Origin: [Eubacterium] eligens ATCC 27750
GTDB lineage: Bacteria > Bacillota > Clostridia > Lachnospirales > Lachnospiraceae
Assembly (NCBI RefSeq): GCF_000146185.1
Contig: NC_012778.1
Location: 603,501 to 667,500 of the forward strand
Direction of reading: 5' to 3'
Length of the DNA: 64,000 nt
Made by a program: the position numbers and the translations under genes. Of this stretch, positions 46,404 through 54,320 are shown piece by piece; position 1 is the stretch's first letter; the number at the start of each line of letters is the position of its first letter. The notes beneath the pieces were generated by a model. That model saw nothing but the letters and a program-made list of their open reading frames with translations, was not told the origin of the DNA and searched no databases.

Positions 46404-46532
46404 ATGGAGATAAAACAAGGATATGCGTATCATATAAAAGATGAATATTTTACAACGGCAAAAGATGAGCATCTTATGAAAAATAAGGAAGATAATTCCC
46501 CGATTCTCGCTATGATAGATTGCTATTTCTAA
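46404..46532 (+). pseudogene. Truncated type III toxin (CptN/ToxN-like) remnant
   Basis: A 42-codon ORF with a good RBS (GGAGGA, 5 bases before ATG). It starts MEIKQGYAYHIKDEYF and continues to LMKNKEDN, the pattern of the N-terminus of ToxN/CptN endoribonucleases of Firmicutes. It then stops after SPILAMIDCYF, whereas functional members have about 150-170 residues. The RNase core is missing, so the toxin is presumed dead through a large internal deletion. The family match is from memory and rests on about 30 residues. Confidence 0.5.
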
Positions 46533-46604
46533 GATTTGTTAGTAACATTTTAATAGACAAAGAACAGTGCTGTGATATTAATACTACAATCAGGAGGTAG
46601 CTCT

Positions 46605-47489
46605 ATGGACAAACAGAAAACAGGTGAGCTTATTAAGAGTGCGAGAATTAAGAAAGGATATACACAGGTTGAATTGGGTGATTTGCTTGGAGTGACTAAC
46701 AAAGCAATTTCCAGATGGGAAAAAGGAGACAGTTTTCCCGATATCAGTGTAATTGAGGAATTGTCGAGGGTGCTTGATATAAGAATTCAGGATATTGTGA
46801 TAGGAGATGTTACGGAGCCTGATAGCGAAACAGCAGTTACAGAGGTTGTAAGAGCAGTAAAGCTTCAGGACAAGGTGAAGAAAAGAAAATTCATTTCGAG
46901 TGGTGTATCCTGCATAGCTGCCGGATATATGCTTGTATGTGGATGGTATTCATTCAGAGGACAGGCAGATAATTCAATTCTGGGTTATCTTACGGTTTCG
47001 CTGGCTATAATGATTGCTATAATGCTTGCAGGTGAAAAGTCTGGCGGAGTACATATGCATAACGGGAATGCAGGCGGGCGTGTATATAATATAATAGGAT
47101 TTGCAAGTATGGGATACTGTTTTATTATGATGATTGCGTGCAGCTGCATATTTAATAATCATGAGGTAGATTTATGGAAGATTGCCAGATACATAGGAAA
47201 GATTATAAATGTGCAGCTTATTATAGTTTTTGTGCTTAATCTGGCTGTGCTTGTTATTCAGGATTATATCAACGAGCATAAATACGAAGGAGTAATGAGT
47301 GAGGCTTACAGTCTTGTAACAGCATGTTTTATGAGCATGATGTATGCTTGTTTTCTGCATACATTATCAGATATTCATAGTTTTAATAAATATATTATGA
47401 TAATAGCTGTTGTTGCAGTGATTGAAATGCTGGCAGCTTATTTCATTAGTTTCAGAATTAAAAAACATAATTGGTCTTTTGAAAAGTAA
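46605..47489 (+). CDS. XRE-family regulator with membrane domain
   Basis: A 294-residue protein. The N-terminal Cro/CI-type helix-turn-helix (IKSARIKKGYTQVELGDLLGVTNKAISRWEKGDSFPD, residues about 7-43) is joined by a linker to about six hydrophobic segments (residues 105-285). Such membrane-bound XRE regulators are frequent in Lachnospiraceae; the signal is unknown. AGGAGGT precedes ATG 46605. It stands alone, followed by a terminator, upstream of the Agr region. Confidence 0.75.
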   Translation: MDKQKTGELIKSARIKKGYTQVELGDLLGVTNKAISRWEKGDSFPDISVIEELSRVLDIRIQDIVIGDVTEPDSETAVTEVVRAVKLQDKVKKRKFISSGVSCIAAGYMLVCGWYSFRGQADNSILGYLTVSLAIMIAIMLAGEKSGGVHMHNGNAGGRVYNIIGFASMGYCFIMMIACSCIFNNHEVDLWKIARYIGKIINVQLIIVFVLNLAVLVIQDYINEHKYEGVMSEAYSLVTACFMSMMYACFLHTLSDIHSFNKYIMIIAVVAVIEMLAAYFISFRIKKHNWSFEK

Positions 47490-47512
47490 AAAATAGATAA
47501 TGAAAATGTATA

Positions 47513-47552
47513 GGAGCATGTTGCAAGATATCAAGTAACATGCTCCTTCTTG
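47513..47552 (+). terminator. Terminator of the XRE gene
   Basis: Perfect stem GGAGCATGTT / AACATGCTCC with a weak T tract TTCTTGTT. The next 160 bases (47560-47720) show nothing recognisable. Confidence 0.65.
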
Positions 47553-47724
47553 TTGTAACAAATTAATTATTATTAAGAGTCTTTTCAGTTTTTGAATAAT
47601 CTTCTTTGGATTATTTCTCAACAAATTTCCACATGGCAGTCTTACCTACATTATCAGCATTATAAGATATATCTTACTGACTTGAATCAAGCATCAGCCG
47701 ATTCCTAATAAAAAATAAAATGCC

Positions 47725-47792
47725 AAATATGTCGAATAGGCGTCTAAATATGCATGGTATGAAATTGTTATATTAGAATGTGATAGTATAAT
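47725..47792 (+). promoter_or_regulatory. agrD promoter with LytTR-type direct repeats
   Basis: Promoter TTGTTA (47765-47770), 16 bases, TATAAT (47787-47792). Upstream are two direct AAATATG repeats (47725-47731 and 47746-47752), 21 bases apart and ending 12 bases before the -35. AgrA-type LytTR activators bind paired direct repeats with two-helical-turn spacing at this position, so this is a candidate AgrA site. The LytTR regulator is encoded at 53595. Confidence 0.55.
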
Positions 47793-47835
47793 CTTAACAT
47801 GAAACAGGTGCTAAACATGAGGAGGTGATAAAAAT

Positions 47836-47985
47836 ATGTTTACTGAATTTGTCAGGGGGAAAATTGCTAACAAAACAAAGAATGCAGCAATTAAAGTCGC
47901 AACACATTATGCAAATGTTGCATGTCCGTTTTTTACTTACCAGCCAAAGATGAGTGCAGAAGTAAAGAAACTTAGAAAATTTTAA
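47836..47985 (+). CDS. agrD: AgrD-like cyclic autoinducer precursor
   Basis: A 49-residue peptide behind AGGAGGTGAT. It has the AgrD layout: a basic amphipathic N-terminal helix (VRGKIANKTKNAAIKVATHYA), a central cysteine (Cys30) in ACPFFTYQPK, and a charged C-terminal helix (MSAEVKKLRKF). By analogy with clostridial AgrD (ring closed from Cys to an aromatic/Thr residue before QP), the signal would be a small thiolactone built on Cys30-Pro-Phe-Phe-Thr, possibly with Tyr. It lies 5 kb upstream of agrB instead of next to it. Confidence 0.8.
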   Translation: MFTEFVRGKIANKTKNAAIKVATHYANVACPFFTYQPKMSAEVKKLRKF

Positions 47986-48002
47986 TTGAGGAGGAAAATG
48001 TT

Positions 48003-48410
48003 ATGAAGAAGCGATTTAATTTTACATCAGCGTTGACGGTAGTATTAAGTTCAGCGTTGATTGCTATGACAACTCTGCCAGTATTGGCAAGTAATACCAA
48101 TTATGATTTTGATTTCAGTTTTGATGCAGGTAATACTTGTGTGACCAGTACAGAGTATAAAGAAACAAGACATGCTATAACAATGTATTGCACATGGGAA
48201 GAAGGAGTATCAGGTTCATCATATGCAGTTCGACCACGTGGAAGATCTTCTGGAATTTGGGGAGGTGAATACAATATGTATGAAGGAAAAAGTGTCAGAT
48301 GGTATGGAACCGGAATATATGATGAGGGTGTATATATGCAGGCAAGACTTAATTCAAATGATTCAGACGCATTCTCAGGTTATTGGAATCCAGATGATGC
48401 GCAGTATTAA
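48003..48410 (+). CDS. Secreted small protein, DUF2712/bacteriocin-like
   Basis: A 135-residue protein with a Sec signal peptide (basic start, hydrophobic core, cleavage near LPVLAS, residues 27-30). The mature protein of about 105 residues is rich in Tyr, Gly, Ser and Trp and ends FSGYWNPDDAQY. The pattern (KETRHAITMYCTWEEG ... YMQARLNSNDSDAFSGYW) is reminiscent of DUF2712 proteins, which travel with ABC transporter clusters. It follows agrD by 17 bases with its own AGGAGG and is probably Agr-controlled. An exported toxin, peptide or signal is plausible but unproven. Confidence 0.5.
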   Translation: MKKRFNFTSALTVVLSSALIAMTTLPVLASNTNYDFDFSFDAGNTCVTSTEYKETRHAITMYCTWEEGVSGSSYAVRPRGRSSGIWGGEYNMYEGKSVRWYGTGIYDEGVYMQARLNSNDSDAFSGYWNPDDAQY

Positions 48411-48431
48411 GATTTCGTAGCTGTATGAACA

Positions 48432-48466
48432 AGGATGCCTTCATTTAGAGAAAGTGTAGGCATCCT
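48432..48466 (+). terminator. Hairpin after the secreted-protein gene
   Basis: Perfect 9-base stem AGGATGCCT / AGGCATCCT with a 17-base loop but no T tract. It may partly stop transcription or stabilise the upstream mRNA, so that agrD and the secreted protein are made in excess of the transporter. Confidence 0.5.
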
Positions 48467-48491
48467 ATGTTAATAAAGGGGGACACGGCTT

Positions 48492-49319
48492 ATGAGAAGG
48501 AAATTGATAGAGAAGACAGCTATATTGGTGGTGAGCATGACTGTTATATCAGGGTGTGGAGTTTCGTATAAAGATTATTCAGATACGAATGTAACACAGG
48601 AAGATATAGAGAAACCGGATGAAATTGAAACAAGATGTGAATATGTAATTGAGGACGAGGTTGCAAAATTGCCATCAGATGTAGTTATTATAGATGATTA
48701 TTCAAAAGAAGGAACAATTTTTACATCACCACATTTGAATTATGATATCAGTATTAAAGTTAATAAGGTTATTCTGGCTGATAATATGGATGGGTACAAA
48801 GAAATAGGCGGTACCGACAGCAATTTTATGGAATGGATAGAACAGGTAAGTGAAAGAGAAGCAGGGTTTACTAATATATATGATAAAGATAATGGAATGT
48901 TTTATAGCAGATATGAAGGAGTAGGAACTAAGATTTTTATGATATCAGCTGAACTTGATAATAATTCGGAATCTGAAGCAACAATAAATATTGATGGAAT
49001 CAGACCTTATTATATGGACAAGGGAAATGGGGAAATTACAAGATTGAATATCAGCGAGTCGATATTTCATGATTATGCAGAATCAACAGGTGCAGACCGT
49101 GGATATATTACACTTATGGCAGGAGAACGCCGGAATATAGTTTTATGCATGGTTGAACCGGATAAGATAATACAAAGTTATTATAAAAATGAAGATGATA
49201 AAATTGTTGCGGCTGCTACAGAGGATATAGATTATGACAATATTTATCTGAGATTAAGTCTTCTGGGAGTCCAGCAGGTAGCTAATGGAGAAAATTTTAT
49301 AAAAGTTAATATAGAATAA
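48492..49319 (+). CDS. Lipoprotein of the Agr-linked cluster
   Basis: A 275-residue lipoprotein: signal peptide and lipobox TVISGC (Cys22). The mature domain has no recognised family; a beta-rich segment (FMISAELDNNSESEATINIDGI) resembles immunoglobulin-like DUF4352 or DUF5028-type folds. It follows the secreted-protein gene and precedes the permeases. A role in immunity or in assisting export of that protein is inferred from context only. Confidence 0.6.
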   Translation: MRRKLIEKTAILVVSMTVISGCGVSYKDYSDTNVTQEDIEKPDEIETRCEYVIEDEVAKLPSDVVIIDDYSKEGTIFTSPHLNYDISIKVNKVILADNMDGYKEIGGTDSNFMEWIEQVSEREAGFTNIYDKDNGMFYSRYEGVGTKIFMISAELDNNSESEATINIDGIRPYYMDKGNGEITRLNISESIFHDYAESTGADRGYITLMAGERRNIVLCMVEPDKIIQSYYKNEDDKIVAAATEDIDYDNIYLRLSLLGVQQVANGENFIKVNIE

Positions 49320-49331
49320 GAGGGTGATGTA

Positions 49332-50156
49332 GTGGGGAGAATGATAAGAATAGAACTGTATAGAGCTTTTCATGGAAAAGAGCTGAAGGCAGCAATGCTG
49401 TTAGGTGGATTGCTGGGAGTGGCACATTTTGTGTTGGAAGTTATTCCGTTGGTTAAACATATATTTGACGGATATAATCCATATATTGCGTCTTCTGTAG
49501 TACGAAATGTTAGTGAAGGCTGGATGGGTGGAATGATTAATGCAGAAATCAATATATATCAGATGGTAGTATTTCTGCTGATAACAATACCATATGCAGC
49601 ATCATATTATACAGACAGGAAATCTGGGATACTTAAGAATATTGCCATAAGAGGAGAGAAAAGTATATACATGGTGGCAAAATCAATAGCAGTGTTCATC
49701 ACAGCCGGGGTTTCGGCAGTATTTCCATTATTACTTAATCTTATGCTGACAATGACTGTGCTACCGGTTATTACTTATGACTGGTATCAACTGCCTAATT
49801 ATAAGGCTGTATTTATGAAACTGGCTATTAAAAATGTTGTTGTATATTCGCTGGTGTATATGATACTGATATTTGTATTTGCGGGACTTATAGCTGGCCT
49901 TGCTTTATCCTTATCTTTATATGCTAATAACAGATTTGTTGTTATGTCACTGCCATTTCTTATATGTGTTGTATCGGGCAGACTTGTTACATATGCCAGC
50001 AATCCAATCATAAGAGGTCTTGCAATACAGAAAGTGTTTTATGTTCCACAGAGTTCACCAACAACACTGGTTTCCTTATGTATATTGTTTGTTGTGCTTG
50101 TTATATGTGGTTATGTACATTTTATAGTAAGGGGCGTGAAAATGGATGTTTTATAA
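49332..50156 (+). CDS. ABC-2 type permease subunit
   Basis: A 274-residue membrane protein starting at GTG (AGGGTGAT upstream). An N-terminal amphipathic MIRIELYRAFHGKELKAAML is followed by about six membrane segments, the usual form of ABC-2/lantibiotic-export permeases. The gene ends overlapping the next by 11 bases. Third gene of the lipoprotein-to-agrC run on this strand. Confidence 0.65.
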   Translation: MGRMIRIELYRAFHGKELKAAMLLGGLLGVAHFVLEVIPLVKHIFDGYNPYIASSVVRNVSEGWMGGMINAEINIYQMVVFLLITIPYAASYYTDRKSGILKNIAIRGEKSIYMVAKSIAVFITAGVSAVFPLLLNLMLTMTVLPVITYDWYQLPNYKAVFMKLAIKNVVVYSLVYMILIFVFAGLIAGLALSLSLYANNRFVVMSLPFLICVVSGRLVTYASNPIIRGLAIQKVFYVPQSSPTTLVSLCILFVVLVICGYVHFIVRGVKMDVL

Positions 50157-50760
50157 TGACAGATTATCTGGTAAAGAGGGAAAGAAAAGAACTGCAATCA
50201 TTGTCTGCATAATAGTAGTTATTATAGCATGGCTTGTGCTTGTAATAAGAATCAATACGATATTCCCCAGGAAAAAGATTGAAAAATGTGGGTATGGTCA
50301 ATGGATTAATTACACACCTGATATAGAGGATGTTATTACAGCAGATGTGAGTATTTCGCCAGTTGCGTGTAAAATGTATGATAGAGAAAGTATATTAAAA
50401 GAGTATACAAAGGAACAGCTTGGAGTATTTTCAGTGGGGAAAGATGACACTGATTATCTAGTGTTTACAATTGATATAAAAAATAATGCACAGGAGGCGG
50501 TAAGCATAAACCGTCTGATAACATTTTTTTTCTATTGTACAGAATTTAATGGGGACAGTAATTCACTGGAAAAAATGAATATTGACATAAATTCAGTTGA
50601 AGCTGGTGAGATACAGAGAGTACAGCTGGTAACCAGTATAAGACATGATGATGTCTGGAAGATAAACAGCAGACAAAGATATGCAGAATCTGATGTTTAT
50701 ATAATTATGTCACAGTATCCGTTGGAAAGAAGAATGGTGTTTTACATTGAACAGTTGTAG
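50146..50760 (+). CDS. Single-pass membrane protein with extracytoplasmic domain
   Basis: A 204-residue protein: a cytoplasmic basic N-terminus (SGKEGKKRTA), one membrane helix (about 17-36) and an outside domain of about 165 residues with beta-sandwich character (YLVFTIDIKNNAQEAVSIN). It is similar in layout to the DUF5028/DUF4352-like accessory proteins of bacteriocin export clusters. Not assigned to a family by eye. Start codon uncertain. Confidence 0.55.
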   Translation: MFYNDRLSGKEGKKRTAIIVCIIVVIIAWLVLVIRINTIFPRKKIEKCGYGQWINYTPDIEDVITADVSISPVACKMYDRESILKEYTKEQLGVFSVGKDDTDYLVFTIDIKNNAQEAVSINRLITFFFYCTEFNGDSNSLEKMNIDINSVEAGEIQRVQLVTSIRHDDVWKINSRQRYAESDVYIIMSQYPLERRMVFYIEQL

Positions 50761-50768
50761 GAGAATTT

Positions 50769-51518
50769 ATGAAATGTGGAGTCAGGATAAGTAAGTCAGA
50801 ATTGGGAGATATGTTTTTTTATGTAATTGTAAATCTTATTTCAGTTATTGCGTGTGAATTTGCATTTGCATCAAGAAAGACGATGGGAATTACATGCGTT
50901 AAAGATTTTGTGATTACATATAATTATAAAATCGTTCCATATATGGCAATGCCGGTTATTATGTTACTGTTAATATCATATTTCAGGAGAATGTATGATG
51001 ATAACAGAATGGTAAGATATGTTAATGTAAGAAAATTCTATCTGGCTGTTATTGCCGGAGGGGCTGTAAGAATTGCAGCATATGTATTTATTACGGCAAT
51101 TGTTGTGCTTACAGGAGGGATTATATCAACACATGGAATTATGAATAACTGGAATGAGAAAAATGCCATGGCACAGAGGGTTTATGGAGGATATCTGACA
51201 TATACAGAATCCGTGACGGTATTTGCAGGTGTATTCATAACTCTCATTTTTATAATGTTTATTATTATGGAATTGTTATTAATAATATATAGATATGTGC
51301 GTAGCTGGATTGCTGGATATTTTATATGTATGGTTGTTAATCTTTACATGCTGATAGAACAAGGCAATATCAGAATATTAAGAGCGTATATAACTTACCG
51401 CGTATATCAGAGCGGATGGGAATATAGAAATCTTGTATATCTTGTGGTCTTGGCGGTAGCACTGCTCATGGTTGTGTTAATAATGGGAAAGTCTGACAGT
51501 TTAAGGAGAAACAGATAA
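50769..51518 (+). CDS. Membrane protein, ABC permease-like
   Basis: A 249-residue protein with about six membrane segments and a basic start (MKCGVRISKSELGDMFFYVI). TAGGAG stands 6 bases before ATG. It lies between two other membrane proteins and ends in an overlap of one base with the next gene. Second permease-like subunit of the transporter; not homologous to the first at an obvious level. Confidence 0.6.
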   Translation: MKCGVRISKSELGDMFFYVIVNLISVIACEFAFASRKTMGITCVKDFVITYNYKIVPYMAMPVIMLLLISYFRRMYDDNRMVRYVNVRKFYLAVIAGGAVRIAAYVFITAIVVLTGGIISTHGIMNNWNEKNAMAQRVYGGYLTYTESVTVFAGVFITLIFIMFIIMELLLIIYRYVRSWIAGYFICMVVNLYMLIEQGNIRILRAYITYRVYQSGWEYRNLVYLVVLAVALLMVVLIMGKSDSLRRNR

Positions 51519-52363
51519 TGTTTTGGAATATATTAAAGAATGATATAGTCCGTGGAATGTTTAAAAGAAAATATTTGTATATAATAGCAACAATTGTAAT
51601 AGTGGTATTGGTAATTGTGGCAGATTTGAGTCTAAGAAGAAAAATAGGAACGCAAGGATATTGTGGCAGTGTGTCAGCAGGAGATCTGCTTCAGGTGTTC
51701 TACAGGGGCAGTAGAATAATCAGACTGGATAATATCATGGAGTATTACATGTCAGAACAATATCTGTTTATGGTGCTGGGTATCTCATTTATTGTGGGGA
51801 GCTATTGTGTTAAGGACTTAAGCAGCGTTGGAATGCAGATAATATTGAGGTGCGGAAGCATTGGCAAGTGGTTTGTAAGTAAAATAGTGTGGTGTTTTGC
51901 AAGTGCATTTTATATAACTGCCATAACAGATATCTTGATTGAAATTATAAGTGTAATCCATCGTTATGAACCAGGACTTAATGTACATATGGAAGTGCTT
52001 CATATGTATGGATATTCGAAGAATACATCAGCAGTAGCTACAAGTGAAATGGTTATTATAAGTATTGTTCTTCCATTGATGTCATTATTTACCATTGCAT
52101 TGGTGCAGATGCTGTTGTCTATGCTATGCTCACCAATAATATCACTACTGCTTATATCAGCAGGAATGGTTATAACAATATTTTCGGGGAATGCATTTCT
52201 GATATTTAATGGATTGATGTGTATGAGAAATAATGTATATATATCAGGGGGAACAGACAGTGTGCATATGATGCTGGCTGATGCTGTAATAATATTGCTA
52301 TGTGCAATACTGGGATATGTATATATAAGAAGGATAGATATACTGAATGCTAAGGAGGTATAG
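51518..52363 (+). CDS. Membrane protein, ABC permease-like
   Basis: A 281-residue polytopic protein: MFWNILKNDIVRGMFKRKYL is the amphipathic entry, with membrane segments near 20-40, 90-110, 120-145, 180-200, 205-230 and 250-272. AGGAG before ATG. It immediately precedes the ATPase gene (3-base gap), the expected place of a permease. Substrate presumably the secreted small protein; inferred from context. Confidence 0.65.
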   Translation: MFWNILKNDIVRGMFKRKYLYIIATIVIVVLVIVADLSLRRKIGTQGYCGSVSAGDLLQVFYRGSRIIRLDNIMEYYMSEQYLFMVLGISFIVGSYCVKDLSSVGMQIILRCGSIGKWFVSKIVWCFASAFYITAITDILIEIISVIHRYEPGLNVHMEVLHMYGYSKNTSAVATSEMVIISIVLPLMSLFTIALVQMLLSMLCSPIISLLLISAGMVITIFSGNAFLIFNGLMCMRNNVYISGGTDSVHMMLADAVIILLCAILGYVYIRRIDILNAKEV

Positions 52364-52366
52364 TGC

Positions 52367-53005
52367 ATGAGAGTTGTTTTAAAAAATGTATGCAAAGACA
52401 TAAAAGGTGCAAGAGTACTTGATAATGTTAATCTTGAACTTGAAAGCGGCAGAGTGTATGGATTTAAAGGTAAGAATGGCTCAGGTAAAACCATGCTTAT
52501 GCGGGCTATAAGTGGGCTTATAAAGGTGAAAGGTGAAATTGAGATTGATGGGGAAATACTTGGAAAAGACTTTTCATTTCCACCAAGTATAGGGATTCTT
52601 ATAGAAAATCCATCGTTTGTTCAGGAATATACAGGGTTAAAGAATCTAGAAATGCTGGCATGCATTAAAAATAATACAGGAATTGAGGATATAAGGCATG
52701 TCATGGAACAGGTAGGACTTGATCCTGACGATAAAAGAACATACAGGAAATATTCACTGGGAATGAAACAGAAACTAGGAATTGCTGCAGCCTATATGGA
52801 GAATCCGGATATTATTATACTTGATGAGCCAATAAATGCGCTTGATGAAGCAGGAGCAAAGCAGGTTCATGAGATACTTGAGGAGCAGAAAAAGAGAGGA
52901 GCACTTATAATAATTGCCTGTCATGATAAGGAAGAACTTGAAATGCTGTCTGATGAGATAATTGAGATTTACGAGGGCAGGATTGTTGCCCAAGAGAAAG
53001 TGTGA
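52367..53005 (+). CDS. ABC transporter ATP-binding protein
   Basis: A 212-residue ABC ATPase: VYGFKGKNGSGKTMLMRAI (Walker A), a Q-loop region ILIENPSFVQEYTGLKNL, signature KYSLGMKQKLGIAAA, Walker B DIIILDEPINALD and switch IIIACHDKEE. It is of the bacitracin/lantibiotic exporter type. The gene overlaps the agrB start by 4 bases, tying the transporter and the Agr genes into one unit. Confidence 0.88.
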   Translation: MRVVLKNVCKDIKGARVLDNVNLELESGRVYGFKGKNGSGKTMLMRAISGLIKVKGEIEIDGEILGKDFSFPPSIGILIENPSFVQEYTGLKNLEMLACIKNNTGIEDIRHVMEQVGLDPDDKRTYRKYSLGMKQKLGIAAAYMENPDIIILDEPINALDEAGAKQVHEILEEQKKRGALIIIACHDKEELEMLSDEIIEIYEGRIVAQEKV

Positions 53006-53589
53006 ATGAAATAATAATGGATAATAGAATATATAATTATATTGTGCATAATTCTGATATAAATAATAAAGATGAAAATAAAGTTATTGAATTTGGAATA
53101 GAAATGATTAAGATGTTAAGTGTGGCTGCAATTGTTGCAATATTAATTGCTATGATAATGAAAATGTTGCCTGAAGCAGTTTTTTTCCTTTTTACATTTA
53201 TACCGTTGAGACAAAATGCTGGTGGTTATCATACCAGACATAGAATTACATGTGCAATAATGTCTGTGTTCATATATATATTTGTTTTAATTATTATAAA
53301 GAATTTTGAATTCAATGCATTAATGCAGATATTTCTGTGTTTTATTGATTCACTTATTATATTATGTTTTGCACCTGTTGAAAATGAAAATAATGAGTTA
53401 GATGATAAGGACAAACAAATCTATAAAATGCGGACACTGAATATTCTGATTTTGGAGTCGTTAGCATTTTCAATACTTTTTATTGGTAATCAACAGTCTT
53501 GGAGTGGTATAATAATTATGTCTGTAACAGTTGCAACAATGTTGTTGAGCATTGGGAAACTGCAGAATATTATAATGAATATAAGGTGA
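53002..53589 (+). CDS. agrB: AgrB-type peptide-processing membrane protease
   Basis: A 195-residue membrane cysteine endopeptidase that cuts the AgrD C-terminus and forms the thiolactone. Catalytic residues are visible in RQNAGGYHTRHRITC: His77 and Cys84, the same numbers as in Staphylococcus aureus AgrB. About four to six membrane segments follow. It starts at GTG 53002, overlapping the ATPase stop; ATG 53017 is an alternative. No agrD lies next to it; the only candidate is at 47836. Confidence 0.9.
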   Translation: MNEIIMDNRIYNYIVHNSDINNKDENKVIEFGIEMIKMLSVAAIVAILIAMIMKMLPEAVFFLFTFIPLRQNAGGYHTRHRITCAIMSVFIYIFVLIIIKNFEFNALMQIFLCFIDSLIILCFAPVENENNELDDKDKQIYKMRTLNILILESLAFSILFIGNQQSWSGIIIMSVTVATMLLSIGKLQNIIMNIR

Positions 53590-53594
53590 ACTGT

Positions 53595-54320
53595 ATGAGG
53601 TACAGGATTGGAATTTGTGATGATGAGATATCAACATGTTCGGAAATAGAAACATGTATTCAGCAAAGATTTAGGAATAAAAGCGATAGTGTTGAGGTAT
53701 TTGTCTGGAATAGTGCAGAATCCTTCATAAATGATGTGCCAGAAAAGACTGATCTGGATATATTATTTCTTGACATAGAATTACCAGAAAAGAATGGTGT
53801 GGATGTTGGTTACTATATAAGGGAATCAATGATGAATGTAGGAATGCATATAATATATATTTCTTCTAAGACATCTTATGCATTAGATTTGTTTGATATA
53901 CATCCGTATAATTTTTTTGTAAAGCCATTAAGTTGCGAAAAGATATGTTCGGAAATAGAAAAACTCCTCCAGCTAGACAGACAGGATAAGAGATTTTTTA
54001 CATACATTTATAATAAAAGTCAATATAAGGTTTTATATGGAAATATTATATATTTAAAAAGTGATAAACATCAGATTAACATAATTTGTTCTGATAGTGA
54101 AAAAAGATATGTGGGAAAGCTGAAGCAGGAGTTAAATAGACTCCCGGTTTATTTTGTTATGGTTAATCAGTCCATAGTAGTTAATATTAGACATATTAAA
54201 GAATTTTTACTTAATGAGATTGTAATGGATAATGGGGATTATATTGCAATAAGCAAGAATTATAGGAAATCGTTCAATATGCAGATATTGGATTTGCAAA
54301 TGGAGCAGGATAATATATGA
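53595..54320 (+). CDS. agrA: LytTR response regulator (AgrA-like)
   Basis: A 241-residue regulator. The receiver domain (1-120) has the acidic pair in GICDDE, phospho-acceptor Asp60 in LFLDIELPEKNG and Lys110 in FFVKPLS. A LytTR DNA-binding domain (about 135-235) follows: IIYLKSDKHQINIICS and VMVNQSIVVNIRHIKEF. It is expected to activate the promoter at 47765. ATG 53595 lies 5 bases after agrB; the kinase gene overlaps its end by 4 bases. Confidence 0.9.
   Translation: MRYRIGICDDEISTCSEIETCIQQRFRNKSDSVEVFVWNSAESFINDVPEKTDLDILFLDIELPEKNGVDVGYYIRESMMNVGMHIIYISSKTSYALDLFDIHPYNFFVKPLSCEKICSEIEKLLQLDRQDKRFFTYIYNKSQYKVLYGNIIYLKSDKHQINIICSDSEKRYVGKLKQELNRLPVYFVMVNQSIVVNIRHIKEFLLNEIVMDNGDYIAISKNYRKSFNMQILDLQMEQDNI

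Noticed and set aside
46404..46532. Active type III toxin
   Set aside because: Only 42 codons remain, so the endoribonuclease core is absent; annotated as a remnant.
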